From Nothophaeocryptopus gaeumannii (Eukaryota; Ascomycota; Dothideomycetes; Mycosphaerellales; Mycosphaerellaceae), in the NCBI GenBank assembly GCA_031771865.1, contig JASISA010000041.1, positions 1,426,001 through 1,490,000 of the forward strand: DNA of 64,000 nt, given 5' to 3'. The position numbers were made by a program, and so were the translations under genes. Below the pieces are notes generated by a model. That model was not told the origin of the DNA. It ran no database searches and was given only the letters and a program-made list of their open reading frames with translations. Below are positions 42,509 to 54,210 of the stretch, piece after piece; position 1 is the stretch's first letter; each line of letters starts with the position of its first letter.

Positions 42509-42958
42509 AAGCTGCTTCCCGCTCAGTCATCAACTTTTAAGGTTCGTCACGGAGAACAACACCCTTTGCTACTCTCTGGGCATCCGAAACACACTCTGTC
42601 AACGGCACGTTAATCAAATCTCTGACTGCTGGCTGAGAATGCAGTGCGGCTTTCTGCTCACAGCATCCGAGCAGTGGCCTGCTGTTCCTCCGTATCGTGG
42701 AGTAGGCTCTATCACTGATGATGATGTCAGAAGATGGACTGTAGGTATCCAACGTGGGTGTTCTGAAAAAGGTATTGTACATAAGATAGACAATGCCGCC
42801 TCCTACAGCGCAAACCAAGCCTCGTCAAGAACCATCCCAACTTCTAGACGCAGTAAGCCTACTTGGTCTCTGTCAAATAACTCAGCAGACAGACACATCG
42901 ACCAATCATCCCGAACAGGACTTGAATCGCTACGCAATAGCGCTTGGCCTTCGCCGCC
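42509..42958. other. Host sequence, promoter region of MFS gene
   Basis: 450 bases of non-RIP host DNA from the right edge of the nest to the MFS start codon. No other gene recognised. Confidence 0.5.
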
Positions 42959-44593
42959 ATGACCTTCAAGGACGTCTTCAGGGAGACGTTCGCCGGCAGA
43001 GTCCTGACTACCATATCAGGTGGTCGCCTCCTTGCCGCCCGAGAACCTCAAATACCGGACAAAGAGACACTGTCACCAAGACCAACCTTGACACGACAAT
43101 CTACAATCAACCGAACCCTCAGTCGACGATCCGTAGAGTCGCAAGGCTCAGCTATAGATGAGATCCTCGAAAAAGGCGCGGGCGCAGAGCTCGTCGATTG
43201 GTACGACGAGAACGACCCAGAGAACCCTCACAACTGGTCAAATCTCACTAAGACCTACGTCTCTGGCCTCGTCTGCTTCTTGACCTTTTCAGTCTACATC
43301 GGATCCGCAATCTACACAACCGGAATTGGAGGCATCGTCGAGCAATTCCACGTCAGCAGCACCGTAGCCGTCCTAGGCCTCTCCCTCTTCGTCTTCGGCT
43401 ATGGCCTGGGCCCCATGATACTCGCCCCATTCGCAGAGGCACCTCCCATCGGCCGCATGCCAGTCTATGTCATAACGCACTTCATCTTCCTCTTCCTCAA
43501 CTTCGGAGTCGTGTATGCCTCCAACATCGGCATGCTCCTCGCCTTTCGCTTCTTGACAGGCTTCTTCGGATCCCCGGTCCTCGCCCTCGGCGGGTCCTCG
43601 CTCGCGGACGTGTGGTCTCCGAAGAAAGTCACCTACGCCATCGGCATCTGGGGGATCTTCGCAGTAATGGGTCCAACCATGGGTCCCCTCGTAGCAGGAT
43701 TCGCGGTCGACGCCGAAGGGTGGAAATGGGCCATCTGGATCCTCATCTGGCTGAACGCCCTCACAGCCGTGCTCATCATCTTTACCCTGCCCGAAACATC
43801 CTCCGACAATATCCTCTACCGCCGCGCCAAAGCCCTTCGCAACCGCACAGGCGAGACCAAGTTCAAAGCCGCCGCCGAAATTGAAGCTGAAAACTTTCCC
43901 AAAGTCGAGATAATCAAAATGTCCCTCGTCCGTCCCTTCATCCTCTGTTTCACGGAACCGATCCTTCTCGCGCAGAATATCTATATCGGACTTGTTTATG
44001 CTTTGCTTTACTGCTGGTTCGAAGCCTTCCCCATCGTTTTCGAAGTTATCTACGGATTCAACCTCGGACAACAGGGACTCGCATACCTAGGAACCATGGT
44101 CGGCGCACTCATCATGATGCCTCCATATTTCTATTGGATCCATACCAAAATCCAACCCCAGACCCACGAAGACGGCTCCGTCCAGCCTGAGAAGAGGTTA
44201 CCTGCGGCGATTGTAGGAGGGTTCTTCATCCCCGTCTGCCTCTTCTGGTTCGGCTGGTCCGCACGTGCAAGTATCCACTGGATCATGCCTATAATCGGCT
44301 CAGCATTCTTCTCCATCGGCGCCGCGCTCTTGTTCAACGCTTTACTATCATACCAATCCGACGCCTACCCCAAAGTCGTCGGATCCGCATTAGCAGGAAA
44401 CGATTTCATGAGAAGTGCATTTGGAGGTGCGTTTCCGATTTTCGCACATCAGATGTTTACGACGTTGGGGATTGATTGGGGATGTTCGTTGTTGGGATTC
44501 TTGTCGATTGCTTTTATTCCAATTCCGATTTTGATTTGGAAGTATGGCGAGCGGTTGAGGAAAGGCAGCAAGTACGCAAGACATGATATTTAG
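42959..44593 (+). CDS. MFS transporter, DHA1 drug:H+ antiporter type
   Basis: Single exon, 544 aa from ATG 42959 (MTFKDVFRETFAGRV); the open frame reaches 42944 but only through TTG. A hydrophilic N-terminus of about 95 residues contains the fungal DHA1 motif DPENPHNWSN just before the first helix. About 12 hydrophobic helices follow. The loop after helix 2 reads LAPFAEAPPIGRMPVY, the family's motif-A position; helix 5 has GIWGIFAVMGPTMGPLVAGF; a charged central loop separates the halves. Members of this FLR1/TPO1-like group export drugs, fungicides or polyamines at the plasma membrane. Substrate is unknown. It lies only 450 bases from the transposon nest, so its promoter could be influenced by spreading heterochromatin (inference). 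Confidence 0.9.
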   Translation: MTFKDVFRETFAGRVLTTISGGRLLAAREPQIPDKETLSPRPTLTRQSTINRTLSRRSVESQGSAIDEILEKGAGAELVDWYDENDPENPHNWSNLTKTYVSGLVCFLTFSVYIGSAIYTTGIGGIVEQFHVSSTVAVLGLSLFVFGYGLGPMILAPFAEAPPIGRMPVYVITHFIFLFLNFGVVYASNIGMLLAFRFLTGFFGSPVLALGGSSLADVWSPKKVTYAIGIWGIFAVMGPTMGPLVAGFAVDAEGWKWAIWILIWLNALTAVLIIFTLPETSSDNILYRRAKALRNRTGETKFKAAAEIEAENFPKVEIIKMSLVRPFILCFTEPILLAQNIYIGLVYALLYCWFEAFPIVFEVIYGFNLGQQGLAYLGTMVGALIMMPPYFYWIHTKIQPQTHEDGSVQPEKRLPAAIVGGFFIPVCLFWFGWSARASIHWIMPIIGSAFFSIGAALLFNALLSYQSDAYPKVVGSALAGNDFMRSAFGGAFPIFAHQMFTTLGIDWGCSLLGFLSIAFIPIPILIWKYGERLRKGSKYARHDI

Positions 44594-45786
44594 GTGGTGC
44601 ACATGTAGGAGGCATGAGGTTTTGTGGCTTCGTTGGTGCGTTCGAGCAAGCGATCATCTGATTTTTGGGGCATTTAATTGGGAGCGTAGATGAGAATGTA
44701 GATATAGAGTATGAGATGCGACAACGATAGATGATTTCAGATCGTGTGCGAGGCTTCAGAGTGCTTCCTTTTGATCCAGGTCACTGCCAGGACGAAGGTG
44801 TTCTAGAGGTTGTAGAAATCATTTGAGAAAGTCGGTGATCCTTAGTATGCACTGTTCAAACTAGTAATTATACTTGTGTAATTATCGGCCGCGTCCTGAT
44901 TCAACTGACAGCATCCGCCCTTTTCATTGTCGTGAAAGAGTGATAACAGTACAGCTCATTCGACTGCCACAGAACGCGTGTCGGATAACGTTCCCAGCCT
45001 CCCTCAATTAAGTGGTCGCTGTTCTGACATCCGCTTCGCTCTCTCGCTGAGCCGGCCCCGTTACTTTTGTGCTGATGATACATCCATGGATCAATACTCA
45101 GATCAAATTGTCAATCCAAGAGAAGTTCCCAAATGTAGTCCAGTGGGTATCGCAACCCGGAGAATCTCCAGCCTCCCATTCCCCCCACTTTTGGTCCTGG
45201 TAGATGCGTGGAAGAAATCCATTTTCCTCACGCGATGCTGTTGGTGTCAAAAAACAAAAGGAACACAAGGGGAAAGCAAAGCGTTGTTTGTAAATGCAAC
45301 AGCCAGCCATGCATGTAGAAATCGCAGATTTTTCGGTCAGTGGTGACAGTTTCACACGTGTTTCCGCTTCTTCGCTCCAGACGCCTGCCTGCTTTCCCGT
45401 AATCGCTTGAACAGAATATGAAAGGAGGTGCCCAAAGGTGTATGTCGTTTCAATTGATGCTGCTCGTTGCCAGGGCCACAGATGATGTAGCCGGTCGAGC
45501 GACAGTTTCTGGCTATGCTGCTGTACATGTTGGGTATTGGGTATTGAAGTCTGGTCTTGCCAGGAAGGCTGCGTGTCTGAGTCGTGCCGACCTGGTCCTT
45601 GCTGGTCCCGCTGGTTGAGATAATCCGGAGTTAAATGTCTAGATTAACGCGTTTTGGGCTGAGTCGTATACAGAAGCGAAAAGGGTATCTCAGTCGTCCG
45701 TTGGAGGCAAGAAAGGGTTCACCAGAGCCCATCATACAAAAGCCGATCGCAAATAGGCGACAAAGGCATTACGAGTATTCGGCCGA
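44594..45786. other. Intergenic region between convergent genes
   Basis: 1.2 kb between the 3' ends of the MFS and phosphatase genes. Short frames only; no RNA gene or repeat recognised. Confidence 0.5.
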
Positions 45787-47686
45787 TCACAGAGCAACGT
45801 CAAGTACCAGGCTGACGTCTTGTACTTGAGAGCCAGCCAGGTCCTCCAGCACAGGTATCAGATCCAGGAGCTCGTTATCGTGCGCATCGCTGAACCAGCT
45901 GCTGATGGGAATCGCATGCTGCGGGTGAAAGATGTAGCTCGTCGGTGAGTTGTCGATGATGATGGTCTCCTTTAGATCACGGCCGACTTGACTGAGGTCC
46001 TTCACGTAGTTGCCCTGATGGTTGTAACAGCTCTCTCTGAAGAGTCGGTGATGTACGATCTTGTAGATGTCCAATTGGTCCAGTAGAGGGTCACCGTACT
46101 TTGCGACAGAAGCGGTGAATACGACCACTTCGTAGAGTTCGCCAACTCGCTTCAGGAATTGATCCACGCCAGGTCGCTTGATGACGTAGACATTATGGTA
46201 TTGACCTTCTATTTCAACAGGAATGGTGAAGTCCGCTTGGTGTAGAATCTGCAGAAACATTAAAAGGGCTCCTCGAGAAACACTGGTGGGAATGTGAAAT
46301 TTACCTTAAAACTGCTGTGCACCAGCGTTTCATCAAGATCGAGGACCAAACATTTGCGACCTTTGTGTTCAGGGCGGATTGCGGGCAAAAGCCATTTGGA
46401 CGATTGTTCAGGCGTGGAGACCATGGAAGTCTCTTGGCTTGCGGCGGTGCTATCACCAGGAGGTGGACCTAAGGGAGGTCCAGGTAGGTCTGTCCTCGCA
46501 GCCTCGGATTGCTCTGCGTGCGGATGCTGAAGTTCCTGAGCGATATCATGGGCCTCCCTCTCCGTTAGCGGCTCATCCTTCATCTCTATCTCCTCATCCT
46601 TTGCCTCTTGGGCTGGACTCCGGTCGGAAATAGGATTCTCCTCCTGCTGAGGCACAGTCGGCGTCGGAGCCTGAACTTCCACTGACGGGTTCGAGGCAAG
46701 AGCTGCACCGCCTGCAACAGCGGCGGCACCAGCAACAACGGCACCACCGGCCAAGACTGCATCGCCCGTCGATATCGGAGCAGGAGCAGTTGATGCTTCC
46801 TTAGGTTGCAATTGTGTGCCTGTGGGATGTGTGGCTGGATTCTGAGTTGGCGGCGCGACGGATGGCTGACCGGGAAGCGTTTTGTCGGCGAGACCAGGAC
46901 CGGCCTGCTTCTCAGGCTCTTGACCTGATGCAATCGGCTGCCCCTTGGAGCCATTGGCGTACTGCGCAGCCTTTTCATCAATGACCTCCTTTGACTCTTC
47001 AGCGCTGGTTCCAGTCGTGCTGGTATCCGGCTGTGTCCTCGTTTGAGCAGGCTGCTGAGCTCTTGTGGGCTGTTTGGTGACGGGCTTGGGCGGTTGTGCA
47101 GGGTCTTGAGATGCTAGTTCAGTAGAATCGTCCGAAGAGGTGCAGCAAAGGAAAGCCAGGAAACCGCCTTTCTTCTTCGGCTTAGCTTGATCGCCAATGT
47201 CTGCTCGGTTGTCGGTTGAAGGTCGCGCAGCCTTCTCGTTTCCAACTTCTCCTCTATCCCGGCGCTTACTTCCTGTGCTGGCATCTCGTTTTCTTCGGAT
47301 TATGCTCCGTCGCCCAGTGCTTTCTGACCGCTCATTGGGAGCAGCATTGGACGCCGGCTGAGGGGAGATGCCCAGCGCGCCTTGCGACTGACCTGTCGCG
47401 TCCGGGCCCCTCTCTGCGGCAGCATTTTGCGCACTGCCTCCAGTCGTTAGCGGCACGTCTCGTGAGGATGTTCGCGGAGGCGGTACGAACGTCTGCGAAA
47501 GGGTGGAGGAGCCTATTGCGATGGTACAGTTAGCATGATGTCTGCAAATCTCAATGCGCGCATGCTGTGACGGCCGGCTTTCACATGACACGCGCGGCGC
47601 GCATGTTATACCGCTGCAGCATCGCAGAAGTCAAACGCACCTTGTTCAGGCCCTCCTGGGATGGGCTGCGCGCCCGATTGACTCAT
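45787..47686 (-). CDS. PSR1: FCP/SCP-type protein phosphatase, Psr1-like
   Basis: Exons 47686-47641, 47512-46305 and 46248-45787 give 571 aa. Intron 1 is GTGCGT...GCAATAG (phase 1); intron 2 is GTAAAT...TTCTGCAG (phase 0). The C-terminal FCP1/SCP domain (about residues 405-565) has the catalytic motif VLDLDETLVHSS, then VYVIKRPGVDQFL, VVFTASVAKYGDPLLDQLD, RESCYNHQGNYVKDL and IIIDNSPTSYIFHP. It is nearly complete to the end (DVSLVLDVAL). The first 400 residues are low-complexity Pro/Ala/Gln, with a FLAFLCCTSS segment where Cys could be palmitoylated. In yeast Psr1/Psr2 act at the plasma membrane in salt and general stress responses. Phosphatase chemistry goes through the first Asp of DxDxT. 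Confidence 0.92.
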
Positions 47687-49058
47687 TGGCGTGCTCCTGG
47701 TTATCGACTGTGCATGTAAAGTGCGGATGAAGCGGTCGGTTCGGAGCACGGAGCGGGCGACAAGATGGGAGCGGAGCCGCGGAAGTGGTGGCAAGCTGAA
47801 AGACCAGCGGCGCGGTGAGCGAGTGGGTGTTTGGGAGCGGAGGTGGTAGCCGCAGTGGTCAGCGGTGGGTACTGTCGGTGCAGAGGTGTAGATGCGGTCG
47901 TTCAGATGGCTGTTGTCGCTGTCTTGGAGCAGGAGGTGTCCGAGGTGGCTGAGCGGGTCGGTGGAGGGTCGTTGCTGCTGGGTTCCCTTCCGCTGGGTTC
48001 AGATCTGATCTCGTGGAGGGGAGGGGAGCTTTCTGATCTCACGACGCCGGCAGCTCTGCGATGGGGCGGAATTGTCGTCGACAACCAGATGCCGCTGGCG
48101 AGAGCTTCGTGCTGCAGTCTGCCCTGGGCGGTCGCTGCTGGTCAGGATTGGGAGACCTCGACCTCCCGCTGCTCTTTGGCTGGTGGAGGCCGGACGGTTG
48201 CGAACGGGCCCAAGCGTCCTACTGCCAATTTAACACACCTGCCGACTGTGCCCAATCACGCTGCAGCAGGTGTGGCTGGACCCGCCTTCACCCAGAGACT
48301 CCAATCGCCTTCCGCATGCACAATGCATTCATCCGCGAGTAACACTACACACACTCGGAGTACACAGATACCACACTTCACCTCTGCAACATTGAGTGCA
48401 AGCTCGAGCGCGTGCCCGGGTTTGATCCGCTCGCCAGCTGCACTTTCCACACAGCGCCCTCGCCACGCGCCGTGGCAGGTTCACGATGCGATGACGGGAT
48501 CAAGGTTCAAGAGCCTGCGAAGCGCCGGGCGAACTGTTTCGGGCAAGGCGCAAAGCCCCAAGTTCAATGAGGGAAGGAGCTGAATCCGCCGCCGAGAGTT
48601 CATCGATATGACTTGGACAAACATCTGTGCAGCGCTTACGGACGACAAGATCTATATGAACTCTCTGGACTACCTTCTTCGAACAAAACACGAATTATCG
48701 ATGGAGTCAAACCAACCCGATGGCCGCGACGATGAAGTCATTTCCCAGCTCGGAAAGCTTACGATCGAGGTCCCGAACATGGGATGCTGGGACTCTTCCA
48801 GACGGCCCGCGAGCATTTTCCTCTTTATCCCAACTTCACATGCACTCTGCCAAGATCCGCGTGCACCGCGTTGTCCACCGCCACTTCCACCATCAACTGT
48901 CAGTAGCTTCTGCCATAACCTGCCAATTACTTCTCCACCGACGTGGCACCGGCATGCAAGCTGCCACCTGCCGTTGCTCTCATGCTACCCTTGAACCACT
49001 CCTACAGGCTTGAGACCAGGTATGCAGTTATCGTAAGTATGACAAGACATCTCACAGA
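47687..49058. other. Intergenic region, promoter of Psr1-like gene
   Basis: About 1.4 kb. A 250-codon plus-strand frame at 47831-48583 is Gly/Val/Ser-rich low complexity without family resemblance and is not called. No RNA gene seen. Confidence 0.45.
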
Positions 49059-50627
49059 CTATGCTGCTTTCTGTACTCGCGCAGCAGCAGCCTGTCCTGC
49101 TCGTCTGCCAAAGACGCCACCAGCTGTCAGACCTGAGCCACCAGGATAGTTCCCGTAAAACAGGCCTCCGACCATCTCTCCCGCACAGTGTAACCCTTCG
49201 ATCTCGGTTCCATCTTCACGGAGAACTGCCGCAGTTTTGGGATTGATTGCCAACCCACCAAACGTGAAGGTGATTCCGGATGTCACCTTTACTGCCAAGA
49301 AGGGCGGCTGGGCGATTGGTGTTGCCCAATTCGATTTTGCGAGAGGAAGGCTTACGGACGACGACTGCGTTGAGAGCCCATCTTTCTCTGCCGGATTTAG
49401 CTTGGCATCTGGATGCTCCTTGCGGTGTGCAGACACGGCCGCGTTGTACCCCTTCACGGTCTGCACAAACTTCGCTGAGTCCCTCAAACCATCATCACCT
49501 AGCTTCTTAGCCAGCTCCTCAATGCTTTCAGCTGTGATCTTCCTCACGATCTCATCACGGTACTCTTCCTGTCGAAGCCACCCCTGGCCATCCTTGTCCC
49601 AAACCTGGAATGCTATCCCATCCGGCTGCTCCAAAATCGCCCTTCCAAATCTAGCATAAGTGTAATTTCTCAGATCGACACCCTCATCAACAAATCTCTT
49701 TCCTTCAGAATTCAGCATCAACCCAAGCGGGTATCCAGACTTGGTGAACTCATTCGTCTTCTCCCGATCACCTCCATCTTTCGCAGAATCCGCATCCCAA
49801 GCAACACTATGACACCCAGTCGGACTGAAATCGCCCACTCTCTTTGCACCCAGATCGATCGCAGCTTCTAGCATATTTCCAGTATTGTAAGGCGTCCCTC
49901 TCGTATGCGCAAGTTCCCACCCTGGACCCATCCATTTCTTCCTCAAATCCGGATTTGCTTCAAAACCACCCGCAGCGAGAATAACGCTCTTCGCCTTCAC
50001 CTCATACTTCTTCCCACCTTTCTCAACTTCCACTCCCGTTACCTGCCCTCCTTCCCCCATCACCAATTTCTTCGCACTAGCCTCATACTCAATGGTACAT
50101 CCTGCCTTCTCAACACTCTTCAGCAAAGAATGTATGAGTCCTTTCCCGCCTTCTGGTACCGTCAAATGCAACCCACCCCAAAACTGCCATCTGCCATCAA
50201 CTTCATACGCCTGTCTCCGAAAACTCAACCACCAATCTACTCCTCCCACCTTCTTGAGCCACCGAACGACATCTAAACTCTCGTTCACTAAATACTCTCC
50301 CAGAACTTGATCGCTTCGTCCGGAAGTCACGCGACCTAAATCCTCAAGAAAATTTTGATGCGTATAAGCGGGTAAATCAATCTTCCCCTCCAACTCCTTG
50401 GGGACGTTGGAGACTAAGGGGAGGATATCTTCCAACCCGTTGTGTTGTGTTCGATAGGCTGCTGCTGTGAAGTAGCCGTTTCCACCGGCCCAGGTTGCGG
50501 GGCACTTGTCTATGAGGAGGATAGATGGCTTGGGGTTGCTGGTCGAGGCGGACAGAGCGGCGGAGAGGGCTGCTGCGCCTGTGCCGACTATGAGGATGTC
50601 CCAGGGTTTCTCTAGAGGACTGGGCAT
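49059..50627 (-). CDS. FAD-dependent dehydrogenase, fumarate reductase/TcuA-like
   Basis: Single exon, 522 aa. The N-terminal dinucleotide-binding motif is DILIVGTGAAALSAALSA, followed by LLIDKCPATWAGGNGYFTAAAYRT. The second FAD segment is KAKSVILAAGGFEANPDL, and the C-terminal FAD contact is GLHCAGEMVGGLFYGNYPGGSGLTAGGVFGRRAG. The middle capping domain has the GGLAINPKTAAVL stretch. The sequence resembles the flavoprotein family that includes FAD-dependent tricarballylate dehydrogenase, 3-ketosteroid dehydrogenases and soluble fumarate reductases. No signal peptide is obvious, so it is probably cytosolic. The exact substrate cannot be told from sequence. Confidence 0.9.
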   Translation of the reverse strand: MPSPLEKPWDILIVGTGAAALSAALSASTSNPKPSILLIDKCPATWAGGNGYFTAAAYRTQHNGLEDILPLVSNVPKELEGKIDLPAYTHQNFLEDLGRVTSGRSDQVLGEYLVNESLDVVRWLKKVGGVDWWLSFRRQAYEVDGRWQFWGGLHLTVPEGGKGLIHSLLKSVEKAGCTIEYEASAKKLVMGEGGQVTGVEVEKGGKKYEVKAKSVILAAGGFEANPDLRKKWMGPGWELAHTRGTPYNTGNMLEAAIDLGAKRVGDFSPTGCHSVAWDADSAKDGGDREKTNEFTKSGYPLGLMLNSEGKRFVDEGVDLRNYTYARFGRAILEQPDGIAFQVWDKDGQGWLRQEEYRDEIVRKITAESIEELAKKLGDDGLRDSAKFVQTVKGYNAAVSAHRKEHPDAKLNPAEKDGLSTQSSSVSLPLAKSNWATPIAQPPFLAVKVTSGITFTFGGLAINPKTAAVLREDGTEIEGLHCAGEMVGGLFYGNYPGGSGLTAGGVFGRRAGQAAAARVQKAA

Positions 50628-51945
50628 GGTGCGTATCGTGATTGAGATGCCTTCTGGTGATGGGTTCGTTTCCGCTGGTGCTTCTTGTGATGTTTCTACT
50701 GGTCTTGTGAGGATGGCATGGAATGTTGCGTCGATGTTCGCTGGGAGAAGTGGCGAGTGAGCTCAAGACAATCATTTGAAGCAAAATGGTAGGAAATCTA
50801 GTAGTGAAGATAGTACGTGAGTGAGGATACCTACTCCCATGAAAGAATATCCCATCTACCGTGCCATCATCCCCATCATCCATCGTGCCGTTGTTCCGGT
50901 TAGGCAAGTTCGTAAATCAATATTTCAGCCTGTACATTCAATGGTGAAGCTGCCAAACGCCGAGATCGGACCCCTTCTTCTTTGGCGCTGAGAGCTGTGG
51001 CGCTCCGCCTCCGATGCACTCCACGTGCCATAAAAACATGGATAAGGAAAGAGCTTTCTTCTGACCAGGCTCTTACTGGAACGCTCACCGACTTACCAGC
51101 TTCAGCTCCTGCTTTCTGGGACCGATCTAAAATCGCGTGGTCTATACTTGCAGTAGTTGAGATCTGCTAGATCCACTCCACGAGCTAAGGAGCTCAACTT
51201 CACTTCCTGCCGTGCTAGGTTACCATCAACGGAGAAGGAGCTGAGATTAGTTGACGAAGGTTGAGATGTCGAAGAGAAGTGCGGAGCTTGAGACTTTCTG
51301 GATAGAAGCGTGTTCGCATTCAATCTGTATCAAAGCATGCCTGCCCCGACGCACAGCGACAGAGACACGGAGCAGCAACAACCACCGCCGCCGTAATGAA
51401 ACTCCTCTGCCCATCCCCTTCCAGTCCCTCAATCCATAGATCCTGCAACCTATTCACAACTCATCCACAAGATGATGCAGAGTATGGTGCTGGCCAAAGA
51501 AGAGAGTACATCCACCAACAAACACCCCAACAAACAGCAACACACACCCGCTTTTTGATGCAAAACCCGCCCACACGCATGCCAATCCCTGGCTCACGAT
51601 CCCCGTGGTAGTGGTCGGACCACTTCAGGTTCTTATAGACAAGTCTATTCCGGAACGCCATGCAATTAAACCAATCCGCTAGAAGTGCAAAAGCATCAAA
51701 CAAGTCACTCTTCCAACCGGCCAACAGCTGCACCTAGCGATAAAAAGACTCAAATCGTAATCTCCACGATTACCGAGCGCCAACATAGTCAGTCGAGAAA
51801 GAGTGAAACAATCTCCGCTAACCGTATATATCGTGAACTCGTGATCGTAACAACATCGCCGGTCGCTGCGTGCTTCATATCGAGGGATGAGGTCGAGAGG
51901 ATGCTGAATGCAGGAAAGCAGTCGTAATGATCACCAAACCGTCTT
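50628..51945. other. Intergenic region
   Basis: 1.3 kb between the flavoprotein start and the 3' end of the PP1 regulatory subunit gene. No recognisable gene or repeat. Confidence 0.45.
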
Positions 51946-54210
51946 TCAACCGTGAATCGCAGTAGGTGTTGGGGTATCAGAAAGATATCCATCTCGGTGG
52001 GTATGGTATGGATATCCGAAAGCAACAGGAGAGGCCGCCCGTGCGCCGATGCCCTGGCCAGTCATTGGTACTGGCGACTGTGAGCGCGACATGGAGGGAT
52101 CAATGGCTGGCGAGGGAGATTCTCGATCATTAGAGCCATCAAGTTGTTGCGCCGGCGATCTGCTGCCGGATGTCGAGCCTGAAGTGGATGCCGAGACTTG
52201 ATTTTTCGTGCCAATAACGTTACTAGCCTTCTGCTGCGCATGTGGTGGAGCTTTGGGTGTAGTCTGCGGTGAAGTCACTACCTTCCCACCAGCGCCAGAA
52301 GTGAACTGGATAGTCGGTCAGCTTGGTGCTGCGTCCTTCTAGGCCTTGGCAGCGGAGGGATTGCGGTTGGAACCTACGTAGCAGAACTTCTGGACTAGAT
52401 CCTTGTACTGTTCGGAACCCATTGCCGGCCTGTCTGTTGTGATGGAATCAGGTCGTTCTGTTTGAGTGTCTGCCTTTGCAGGCTCTGTTCTGTCCAGGGG
52501 TCCAAAGTAACTTCCGTTGGACTGTTGCTGGGAAGGGGGCTTCATAAGCCCGCTCTGGTGGCCAAGCTTCTCCTGCGCAGTTCCCAGAGCGGCAGACAGA
52601 GAGGAGCCGAAGTCATATCGGCTGCCAAGGCCGTGGGTCGGTGCGCTTGGAGGACCGAAGCAGATTTGAGGCCTCTTTGGCTTGGTCTTCAGTTTAATGG
52701 AGCCAGCGGAATCGCCCAGGAACTTGTCAGCGGAGCCAAAAGAGTACGTCGCACTTGAGTCAAAGCGAGTTGCGAAGTCGTCGTCGATAGAGTCTGGCCT
52801 GCCACGTGGAGCGTTGTGTCGGCTGCGTGGGATAGCATTGAGGGGACGCTGACCAAGCGGGCTGGGCTGGATTATCTTCATGACGGGCTTTTGCTCTCCC
52901 CGAGTGAAGTCGATTTGGAAGTTGCAGTTGTTGTTATTGTCCCAGTGGTCTTGACCGTTGACGCTGTATCGGACGCATAGTAGCAACGTCTTGTTGTCGA
53001 TATTGGCCTGATCGGTCAACTTGATATGGAAGTGAAACCGGTCACAGCCATCAGTTGGTGGGCTTCGGATATCATTGTTGTAATCAGCCGTGACCTCCGA
53101 CGTCGTCTTCCAGTAGTCTAACGTAAACCTGGCGACAACTTGCTTGTGGAAAGCAAGGTTCTGGACCGCACATACACCGACGAGGGTCGTCTTGTCAGAT
53201 GACAAAAAGATGCGTTCCACTCTGATAGGCTTTGTCCGACGCTCAAAGGTGTTCTCAGGGAAGTCGGCGACCTTGATTTCCAATTCAGGCTTCTTGCCGC
53301 CATCTTCGGGGAATGGAAACTCCGACTCGCTGTCATATGTCTCGACTGGAGATGATCCAGCGCTGACAGCAATGGGTTTGTCCACTTGTAGGAAGTGTCG
53401 GGTTTGGTTGTCGCTGTCGTTGAAGTGTACCGACTTCGAATACGTCGGTGTTCCAGGCATGCTCGAATAACGCCGCCTGGAGGACGGCCTCAATGCGGGC
53501 TTCACCAATTCACCGGACTTCTTCCGCACAAGGGCCGGCTTGAACGCTGAACCTTCGTCCTCTTCACTGTCGTCGGACGTCTGCATTGGTGATTCCGCGA
53601 ATGTCGGCTTCAACATGACCTTGGACTCGGTGGAAGACCGCGAGTGCGAAATCTTGCGAGCCTCGGCCGTCAGAGCTGTTGGAGATGTGATTTGAGACAC
53701 AGGCTCAGATCTGGTCTCGTGTTGCAGGTGAGTGTCAATTTTGTCTGGAGACCCTTCTCGTTGAACGTTAATCGACCTCACTGCCTGCTGCAGCTGATCC
53801 CAATTCTTTTCCAACTCACGGCCCCGCTCGTTGTTCCCATTGTCATCGCCATCCGAGTTCTCTGATGAGTCCGGCGGTGATATCACCGCACCCGTGGGAA
53901 TTCGAAGGTTGTTGATGGGCGGCGGCGACTGCCGCAGACTGCTGCTGTTAGCAAAGTCTGTCGCGGTGACAGTCGAGTCTGGTGCGTCGGTCGGTGTCGG
54001 CGGGGCTCCATCTGATCTCGGGCCCAGCGACGGCGAGCGTCGGTGCTTGTGTAGATACGAGGCGGAGGACAGAGACCGCGGCGGTCGCGGTCGAGAGTTG
54101 ATGGGTGATCGCGGGACGTCGTCCTGGTGGAACGACGAGCTCCTGCTGACAACCGGGCTAGTGTTTTTGGACGACGCAGGCGATTGCTGCGACGGCGGGG
54201 TGTATGGCAT
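51946..54210 (-). CDS. Glycogen-targeting PP1 regulatory subunit (CBM21)
   Basis: Exons 54210-52378 and 52305-51946 (72-nt intron, GTAGGT...GCTGAC...ATCCAG, phase 0) give 730 aa; the start is the ATG of MPYTPPSQQSP. The N-terminal 270 residues are disordered Ser/Pro. The PP1-docking RVxF-type motif is KSVHF. The CBM21 domain follows at about residues 330-445 (ENTFERRTKPIRVERI, VAVQNLAFHKQVVARFTLDYW-type core, DRFHFHIKLTD, VNGQDHWDNNNNCNFQIDF). The tail includes YKDLVQKFCYFTSG and a Ser/Pro end. Yeast relatives Gac1 and Pig1 bring protein phosphatase 1 to glycogen to activate glycogen synthase. The same role is inferred. Confidence 0.92.

Noticed and set aside
43373..44071. 232-codon minus-strand ORF
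   Set aside because: Lies entirely inside the MFS transporter on the opposite strand; Glu/Asp/Gly-rich mirror of the transporter codons.
47831..48583. 250-codon plus-strand ORF upstream of the Psr1-like gene
   Set aside because: Low-complexity Gly/Val/Ser composition, no family resemblance, and it lies where the promoter is expected.
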